From contig NZ_AMGM01000036.1 in assembly GCF_000298295.1 (NCBI RefSeq), positions 1 to 39,303 on the forward strand: 39,303 nucleotides of DNA. The letters are read 5' to 3'. The position numbers and the translations under genes are program-made. The notes beneath the pieces were generated by a model. It had not been told where the DNA came from and ran no database searches. It saw only the letters and a list, made by a program, of their open reading frames with translations. This stretch comes from Cecembia lonarensis LW9. Lineage in GTDB: Bacteria > Bacteroidota > Bacteroidia > Cytophagales > Cyclobacteriaceae. Numbering within the stretch: the stretch's first letter is position 1; each line of letters starts with the position of its first letter. Below, piece after piece: positions 34,406-39,303 of the stretch.

Positions 34406-34460
34406 CCCGTACGACAGTTTATTCGCCGCGGCGAATGGTTTAAGCCACTCACCCAACTCT
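34406..34460 (-). pseudogene. 5' tRNA-Ser fragment with anticodon arm replaced by a palindrome
   Basis: 16 nt (34406-34421) and 25 nt (34436-34460) are exact copies of tRNA-Ser segments at 34338-34353 and 34363-34387. Between them the 9 nt of the anticodon arm are replaced by TTCGCCGCGGCGAA, which with flanking bases makes a perfect 16-bp palindrome (34421-34436). No acceptor or T arm partner exists. It lies between the promoter and the real tRNA, so it should be part of the precursor leader. Confidence 0.8.
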
Positions 34461-34461
34461 T

Positions 34462-34478
34462 TTTAGGCTATGCCTAAA
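34462..34478. repeat. Hairpin at the 5' end of the tRNA-Ser leader
   Basis: TTTAGGC-TAT-GCCTAAA, a perfect 7-bp stem with a 3-nt loop, between the tRNA-Ser promoter and the tRNA fragment. No T run follows on either strand, so it is not a clear terminator. Confidence 0.55.
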
Positions 34479-34486
34479 CAGCTGTG

Positions 34487-34520
34487 CAAATATAAATCAT
34501 TCTGCATCAATTTAGCAAAA
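34487..34520 (-). promoter_or_regulatory. Bacteroidota-type promoter of tRNA-Ser
   Basis: On the minus strand -33 TTTTG (34520-34516), 21-bp spacer and -7 TATATTTG (34494-34487). The predicted start near 34481 places the hairpin and the tRNA fragment in the leader. Confidence 0.72.
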
Positions 34521-34973
34521 TGTATTGTCCAAATAATGCAGCCATAGGGTTTATTTTGATATCCAAACAATTAAAAGCTTGTGGTTCAAGGAGAAATTTT
34601 TTTTAAAAAAATGGATTTTATTCCAAACTTAATAGGCAAATCATATTTGAGCTTACTCCCTATTTTTCATAGGAATATTCGGTAGATATATTGCTGATTC
34701 AACATTAGGAAAATAAAATTTTATGGATTAATAAACCGTGAATTTATTAGTAGTTATTTAAATAAAAAATAAAATATTAAAACATGAATTTTCTTGAACC
34801 CTTCATTATATTTGTTTAATTGATAAGGATATTTCATGTTTGTTTTGAATTATTCCAAGGATAAAATACCCTGTTAATGGTATTTTTATTCCGATTAGGG
34901 TTGCCTATCTTTGATATAGGTAGAGGCAAATAGAACCGTTGAACTGAAACATATTGAATGATAAAATTTTACG
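34521..34973. other. AT-rich intergenic region
   Basis: About 450 bp, very AT-rich. The only signal I can support is TATCTTTG (34906-34913, plus strand), a TAnnTTTG-type -7 element that could serve the small gene at 34974. No RNA gene or repeat recognised. Confidence 0.4.
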
Positions 34974-35255
34974 TTGATGATTATTAAATCTATTCATGGA
35001 ACATTTTCCATTTGTAGCAGTGGAAAAGATGCTGACAAATTACTTGTAAAATCAAAAGATAAGGAGAGTCTTACCAGAATATTTGATGGACAACGAATCG
35101 TTCAGAGTGAGGCAGAAGAAGAAAGCTTTTTTGTTAGCCTATGTAAGCAGGAATTTGCCCATATTTTAATACTTATGGTTAAGGAAATTAATTATCCAGA
35201 TATTCAATCCGTTTTTGTAGGGTCAAACTCAAAATCAGATGAAGTTTTGGTTTAA
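34974..35255 (+). CDS. Hypothetical small protein, 93 residues
   Basis: I do not recognise a family. The frame begins MMIIKSIHGTFSICSSGKD and ends SNSKSDEVLV; it is soluble, rich in K, S, E and D, without signal peptide, membrane segment or cysteine cluster. A -7 element TATCTTTG about 60 bp upstream supports expression. It precedes the PAS and LytTR genes on the same strand with a 207-bp gap, so it may be linked to them, but its coding status rests on the open frame alone. Confidence 0.5.
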   Translation: MMIIKSIHGTFSICSSGKDADKLLVKSKDKESLTRIFDGQRIVQSEAEEESFFVSLCKQEFAHILILMVKEINYPDIQSVFVGSNSKSDEVLV

Positions 35256-35462
35256 ACCTTATTGGCATGAAATTCATAAATTTTGTTTTAAAAAGAGGAA
35301 TTTTGTAGAACAAACAATAGGGTAAAATAAAATGATTTTTTAGAATAAAATTTTATTAAAAAAATTAAACAAAAGTATATTTTATTTTTTCTTTTTCTAT
35401 TTTTACGTTGTGGTAATCATAAATCTGCCAGCTTACCTGTTTTATCCAACAGTAGTTTTCCC

Positions 35463-36779
35463 ATGCTTAAAATCCAAGAATTGGAATACCTTGTACCGGA
35501 CTTTTTGAAAAATTCGGATTTACTCTATGTCAGTGTAATGGACAGTGAGGGTCAGATTTTTTTGTCCAACAATTTGTTTAAGCAGCTTTTTAAACCATTT
35601 GGTACAGATAATTATGAAAAGAACTTTTTGGAGATTTGCCATAAGAGAAATCAGTGGGATTTTCATGATTTTTTGATTCAGGTGATTGAAAAACCCAACC
35701 ATAAAATCCATGTGGATTTGGTTCATGCTCATAATTTATTGATAAAGTGGGAATTTTCTACTTTGCAAAATGAAGAGGGGGATTTTGCCGGAATATTGGC
35801 TGTTGGGCATAAATTTTTTGAAGGAACATCATTAAAAGGACAGGAAAGCCATACTTTAAAGCCTGATATTACAGCTGAAGTGAAGGTGAGTTTGGATTTC
35901 AATTGGGAAATTACAGATGCTAATCTTGCTGCAGAAACATTCTTTGACAGGAAATTTAATGAACTCATAGGTAAAACAATTTGGCAGGTTTATCCAGACT
36001 TGAATGTTTACCAGCACGCTTTAGAGTTTAAAAAGGCCAGAGAGACCAAGTCAATGCGGGTTTTTGAAGAATTCAATAGTAAGAATGGGAGATATTATAA
36101 GGTTTTTGTTTATCCTAAAAACCTAGGCTTGGATTTGGTGTTTCGTGATGTCACAGAGATTCAAGGTCTTTCAGCCCAACTCCTAAAAACAAAACTCACA
36201 TTGGAGGCCCTGATGGAACATAGTCCAGAAGAGATATTTTTTGTAGGAAAGGATTTAAGAATCTTTGGTTTCAATAACAGAGCCAAATTATGGGTGAAAG
36301 AGCAATTTGGGAAAACTTTGAAAAATGGTGATAAATTTTTAAATTTTTTACCTGGCGATATGGATGAAGTGTTTTTAAAATACATGGAGGAGATTTTAGC
36401 TGGACAATCGCTACAAATACATAAGGAAGTGTTACAACAACCCTACGGCAATGCAATTTGGTTTGCCCATAATTTTTACCCCTTAAAGGAAAAGGATGCC
36501 TCAGTACGTGGGTTTGTATATGCCATGAAAGATATCCACGAGGATAAAATGAGTAATGACAAACTCAAAAAACAAAATAAGATCATGAGGGAGGTGATTC
36601 ATACCCAATCCTCGACACTAAGATCTCCTCTTTCCTCTATATTGGGTCTTTTGGAACTAATTGATAAAAACCAATTGGACAAAGAAAACAAAAAATACTT
36701 CTCTTTACTTAAGCCACTTGCTCAGGAGTTAGATAAGGTTATCCGCAATAACTCTAAACAGGTTTCTGATTTAGACTGA
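35463..36779 (+). CDS. Multi-PAS sensory protein with histidine-less HisKA-like end
   Basis: 438 residues, no membrane segment. Three PAS-like domains (about 12-120, 135-235 and 245-355; for example VSLDFNWEITDANLAAETFF and EIFFVGKDLRIFGFNNRAKLW). The C-terminus (about 365-438) is a HisKA-like dimerisation hairpin, HTQSSTLRSPLSSILGLLELI, in which the phosphoacceptor place (H in the usual QSH.LRSPL) is serine. No HATPase domain follows; the protein ends at QVSDLD. It therefore cannot be a kinase and may work as a sensory adaptor. The next gene, 53 bp downstream, encodes a LytTR DNA-binding protein, a likely partner. Confidence 0.85.
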   Translation: MLKIQELEYLVPDFLKNSDLLYVSVMDSEGQIFLSNNLFKQLFKPFGTDNYEKNFLEICHKRNQWDFHDFLIQVIEKPNHKIHVDLVHAHNLLIKWEFSTLQNEEGDFAGILAVGHKFFEGTSLKGQESHTLKPDITAEVKVSLDFNWEITDANLAAETFFDRKFNELIGKTIWQVYPDLNVYQHALEFKKARETKSMRVFEEFNSKNGRYYKVFVYPKNLGLDLVFRDVTEIQGLSAQLLKTKLTLEALMEHSPEEIFFVGKDLRIFGFNNRAKLWVKEQFGKTLKNGDKFLNFLPGDMDEVFLKYMEEILAGQSLQIHKEVLQQPYGNAIWFAHNFYPLKEKDASVRGFVYAMKDIHEDKMSNDKLKKQNKIMREVIHTQSSTLRSPLSSILGLLELIDKNQLDKENKKYFSLLKPLAQELDKVIRNNSKQVSDLD

Positions 36780-36832
36780 TCAGTTTTTATATTTCTTTTA
36801 CCTCCCTACAATTCATTTGACTACCTTCAACT

Positions 36833-37321
36833 TTGCTGTTTGATTCACAATTTCCAAACAATTATAGAAACATTATGTTTCAAAGACAAACGCTAAGAGT
36901 CATGAAAGAATTGTTAAAAAGTTACAATGCTAAGTCCAATGGAAACAGTAACGGTAATGGGACTCTAAATCACGAAAGCAAGTTGTTGATAAAGGATGCC
37001 CTATTTGTCAGAAATAAGGGTAACTTGGTCAAGGTAAAGTTTAAAGATATCATCTGGATGAAAGGGGATGGTAATTATACTACCTTAGTCACAAGAGATA
37101 ATGTGTATTCCTTGAGGAATATTTTGAAAGAATTCGAAACGGTGTTGCCCCAAGATGATTTCATTAGGATTCATAAAAGTTACATTGTACGCCTAGATGA
37201 GATTACAACAATCAATCCTAGGGAAGTCACTGTAGGAAAAGATACGGTTCCTGTTGGTAGAACTTACTTTCAGAATTTAATTAATGGTATTAATAAATTA
37301 GGCTCTGGAAACAATGATTAA
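36833..37321 (+). CDS. LytTR-domain DNA-binding protein without receiver domain
   Basis: 162 residues by the first ATG; ATGs at 36875 and 36902 are alternatives. A polar linker rich in N, S and G (about 30-45) precedes a LytTR domain (about 55-155: LVKVKFKDIIWMKGDGNYTTLVT...FIRIHKSYIVRLDEIT...VPVGRTYFQNL). There is no CheY-like receiver, so control cannot be by phosphotransfer in cis. Together with the PAS protein upstream it suggests a sensor-regulator pair without phosphorylation. The last codons lie in a 16-bp inverted repeat shared with the end of queA. Confidence 0.85.
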   Translation: MLFDSQFPNNYRNIMFQRQTLRVMKELLKSYNAKSNGNSNGNGTLNHESKLLIKDALFVRNKGNLVKVKFKDIIWMKGDGNYTTLVTRDNVYSLRNILKEFETVLPQDDFIRIHKSYIVRLDEITTINPREVTVGKDTVPVGRTYFQNLINGINKLGSGNND

Positions 37322-37339
37322 TTTCATTGTTTCCAGAGC
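37302..37339. terminator. 16-bp inverted repeat spanning both convergent stop codons
   Basis: GCTCTGGAAACAATGA (37302-37317) and TCATTGTTTCCAGAGC (37324-37339) are perfect complements with a 6-nt loop. The left arm codes the end of the LytTR protein (GSGNND), the right arm the end of QueA (LWKQ); the stops lie at 37319-37321 and 37324-37326. T runs are absent, so its role as a terminator is inferred from position. Confidence 0.65.
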
Positions 37340-38550
37340 AGACTACTATCTCCATAACTCAGGAACCTGTAATCATTTTTTAAGGCTTCCTGGTATATTT
37401 TCCTCCAGTCTTTACCTGTATAAGCGGCAACCAGCAAAATCAGTGTGGAAGAGGGTTGATGAAAATTAGTTACTAAACCATCGCAGACTTTAAAGTCATA
37501 TCCGGGCATGATAAAAATTTCAGTAGATCCGGTAATTTCCTTTAGCCCTTTACCGTCCATGAAATCTTCGACAGCTTGAAAGCTTTCAGACCTCGAAGGC
37601 AGGATTTTCAATTCGTGCTTATAGGGGTAAAGTTTGGGGATGAAAAACTGTTGATCCTGATCCAGCAAAAGCTTTACTCCATACCAATACAAACTTTCCA
37701 AACTTCTCATGGAAGTAGTACCTACGGCGATTACCTTTTCCATATGCTGTGCAAGTCGCTTTACGGTTTCCATTTGAACAACAACCTGTTCACTGTGCAT
37801 GGGATGCTCGGTCACCTTTTCCTCCTTAATGGGTTGAAAAGTTCCTGCACTGACATGCAAAGTCAAAAATTCTTTATGTATGCCTTTATTTGCCAATTCC
37901 TCAAGGACGGTATCTGTAAAGTGCAGTCCGGCAGTAGGAGCGGCCACTGCTCCTTCTTTTTTGGAGTAAACTGTTTGATACCTTGGCTTATCTTCATCCG
38001 TAGCTTCTCGATTGAGATAAGGGGGTAGGGGAACTTCACCGGAAGCTTCAACAATGGATACAAAAGGAATATCTTCGCCTGTCCAGCTAAAAGAAACCGT
38101 TTTTTGATCTCTGTTCAATAATTTAGCACTGATAACACATGGCTTTCCTTGAATAAAAACCTCTCCTTGAAGCACTTCTTCACCCTTCCATTTTTTTAAA
38201 TTTCCGATCATTACCTCCCAAGTTACTTCTTGGGTTTGGATCATGATTTCATTAATGATGGTACTTGGGGCAAGTGGTTTGAGAAGGAATATTTCAATTT
38301 TTGCACCCGTTTCCCTTTGAAAAATCAACCTTGCAGGTATGACCTTGGTATTGTTGAAAACCATCAAACTTCCAGAGGGCAAGAGTTGTGGCAACTCATA
38401 GAAATGCTGATGGCTAATCTGCCCTGAATGGAAATGCAACAGTTTGGAATGGTCCCTTTTTTCTAGGGGAAATTTTGCTATTCTCTGTTCCGGTAGGATA
38501 TATTCGTAGTCTGATAACCTGATATCCTCAATCGATGGGTATTTCAGCAT
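37324..38550 (-). CDS. queA: S-adenosylmethionine:tRNA ribosyltransferase-isomerase
   Basis: 408 residues. QueA transfers and isomerises the ribose of S-adenosylmethionine to 7-aminomethyl-7-deazaguanine in tRNA, making epoxyqueuosine. Family motifs are present in order: LMVFNNTKVIPARL, AAPTAGLHFT, LHVSAGTFQPI and LVTNFHQPSSTLILLVAAYTG. It is longer than the common form of about 350 residues, with extra sequence at the N-terminus and in the domain at about 100-170, as in a long Bacteroidota version. A TATATTTG -7 element (38576-38583, minus strand) lies in the 39-bp gap to the divergent menC gene. Confidence 0.92.
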   Translation of the reverse strand: MLKYPSIEDIRLSDYEYILPEQRIAKFPLEKRDHSKLLHFHSGQISHQHFYELPQLLPSGSLMVFNNTKVIPARLIFQRETGAKIEIFLLKPLAPSTIINEIMIQTQEVTWEVMIGNLKKWKGEEVLQGEVFIQGKPCVISAKLLNRDQKTVSFSWTGEDIPFVSIVEASGEVPLPPYLNREATDEDKPRYQTVYSKKEGAVAAPTAGLHFTDTVLEELANKGIHKEFLTLHVSAGTFQPIKEEKVTEHPMHSEQVVVQMETVKRLAQHMEKVIAVGTTSMRSLESLYWYGVKLLLDQDQQFFIPKLYPYKHELKILPSRSESFQAVEDFMDGKGLKEITGSTEIFIMPGYDFKVCDGLVTNFHQPSSTLILLVAAYTGKDWRKIYQEALKNDYRFLSYGDSSLLWKQ

Positions 38551-38589
38551 ATTTGGTCAGTTTTCAATAGAGTTGCAAATATAATACGC

Positions 38590-39303
38590 ATGACAACAAT
38601 TCTAAATAATTTAAAATTTCAGTGCCAACCCCACCTCTTAAAATTCAGGTTTGAGGCGGGAACTTCCCGGGGTACCTTGACTGAAAAGTGCAGTTTTTTT
38701 ATTTCAGCTTTTGAAGAGGAAAAAGAGCAGGTAAAAGGTTGGGGTGAAGCTGGTCCTTTACCCAAGTTGAGTGAGGATGATATTCCTGATTTTGAACATC
38801 GGCTGAAAGAACTTTGCCATAGACTTTCCGGGGCAGTTATTCCTAAGACTATGATAGAAATATTAGATTGGGTGGAAGATAATATCCCTGCTGAGTTGCC
38901 AAGTATCCGCTTTGCTTTCGAGACGGCTTTACTGGACCTGATGCATGGAGGGAGTAAAAAGATTTTAGATAATTCCTTCTTTGATCAAGAAAAAGCCATT
39001 CCTATAAATGGGCTGATTTGGATGGGAGATAAAGAGTTTATGTTAGATCAGATTGATAGAAAGCTTGAAGAAGGGTACGATTGTATTAAAATGAAAATTG
39101 GTGCAATTGATTTTGATCAGGAATGTGCGCTGCTGGAATACATTAGAAACCGTTTTTCACCAGAGCAGATTACCATCAGGGTAGATGCCAACGGTGCTTT
39201 TCAAGTAGACCAAGCTTTGGAAAAACTGAAAAGGCTTGCAGCCTTTGCCCTGCACAGCATTGAGCAGCCAATAAGGCAGGGACAACAAAAACAGATGAAA
39301 GCG
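38590..39303 (+). CDS. menC: o-Succinylbenzoate synthase, 5' part (runs off the window)
   Basis: 238 codons open to the window edge, starting ATG at 38590. Enolase-superfamily enzyme that dehydrates SHCHC to o-succinylbenzoate in menaquinone synthesis. The N-terminal capping domain contains FEAGTSRGTLTEK and WGEAGPLP; the barrel shows the catalytic KxK (K167/K169 in CIKMKIG), metal ligand D199 (VDANGAF) and E225 (IEQPI). The third metal ligand and second catalytic lysine lie beyond the edge. The related dipeptide epimerases share these motifs, but the capping sequence favours MenC. Divergent from queA. Confidence 0.88.
   Translation, partial: MTTILNNLKFQCQPHLLKFRFEAGTSRGTLTEKCSFFISAFEEEKEQVKGWGEAGPLPKLSEDDIPDFEHRLKELCHRLSGAVIPKTMIEILDWVEDNIPAELPSIRFAFETALLDLMHGGSKKILDNSFFDQEKAIPINGLIWMGDKEFMLDQIDRKLEEGYDCIKMKIGAIDFDQECALLEYIRNRFSPEQITIRVDANGAFQVDQALEKLKRLAAFALHSIEQPIRQGQQKQMKA

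Noticed and set aside
34406-34460. Second functional tRNA-Ser gene.
   Set aside because: No acceptor stem partner or T arm, and the anticodon arm is replaced by a palindrome; it is a fragment.
1-39303. CRISPR array, prophage or insertion sequence.
   Set aside because: No regularly spaced identical repeats, no cas, integrase, transposase or phage structural genes were seen.

Overview
The window looks like a chromosomal segment of a Bacteroidota bacterium, most likely of the Cyclobacteriaceae type. The grounds are TAnnTTTG-type -7 promoter elements (clearest upstream of the tRNAs), signal peptides ending in AQ, separate FtsX-type permeases of about 800 residues, an NrtR-like Nudix regulator and TAA-rich, AT-rich intergenic DNA. 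The species cannot be named from the sequence.

Layout: (1) 1-6.3 kb holds ordinary genes: an M28/PSMA-like peptidase (-), a degenerate-Nudix regulator (+), a tRNA-Leu/tRNA-Pro operon (-) with promoter and terminator, an outer-membrane barrel (+), and a VOC protein and two GNAT acetyltransferases (-). (2) 6.4-34.1 kb is the core: an NtrC-type sigma-54 activator with an NtrY-like histidine kinase (split by an in-frame amber codon), a MacA/HlyD adaptor, two MacB/LolD-like ATPases, five FtsX-type permeases and a TolC-family channel. Other genes are interspersed: a beta-propeller lipoprotein, two near-identical Uma2 proteins, an FG-GAP protein, a Tat-exported FAD oxidoreductase and a PIN/RHH toxin-antitoxin pair. 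(3) 34.3-39.3 kb has tRNA-Ser with an odd tRNA fragment in its leader, a small orphan ORF, a PAS protein lacking a phosphoacceptor histidine followed by a LytTR protein, queA (-) and the 5' part of menC (+).

Main observation: six transcription units of the core carry the same three-hexamer element (consensus TGTCCG-N4-CGGAC(G/A)-N4-TGTTCG). In every case it lies 60-63 bp upstream of a -24/-12-like box starting TGGCAT, TGGCAC or TGGTAC. The promoters serve the adaptor, both ATPase units and three of the five permeases. The simplest reading is that the NtrC-type protein at 7727-9115 binds the elements and drives a local sigma-54 regulon that builds one envelope-spanning ABC system with interchangeable permeases. 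The other two permeases lack the element and may be read through from the 20.6 kb promoter.

Two apparent lesions sit inside this system: a TAG between the membrane part and the kinase part of the sensor, followed directly by ATG, and an extra A in an A6 run that puts the start of the first permease out of frame. They could be sequencing errors, recent decay, or functional states.
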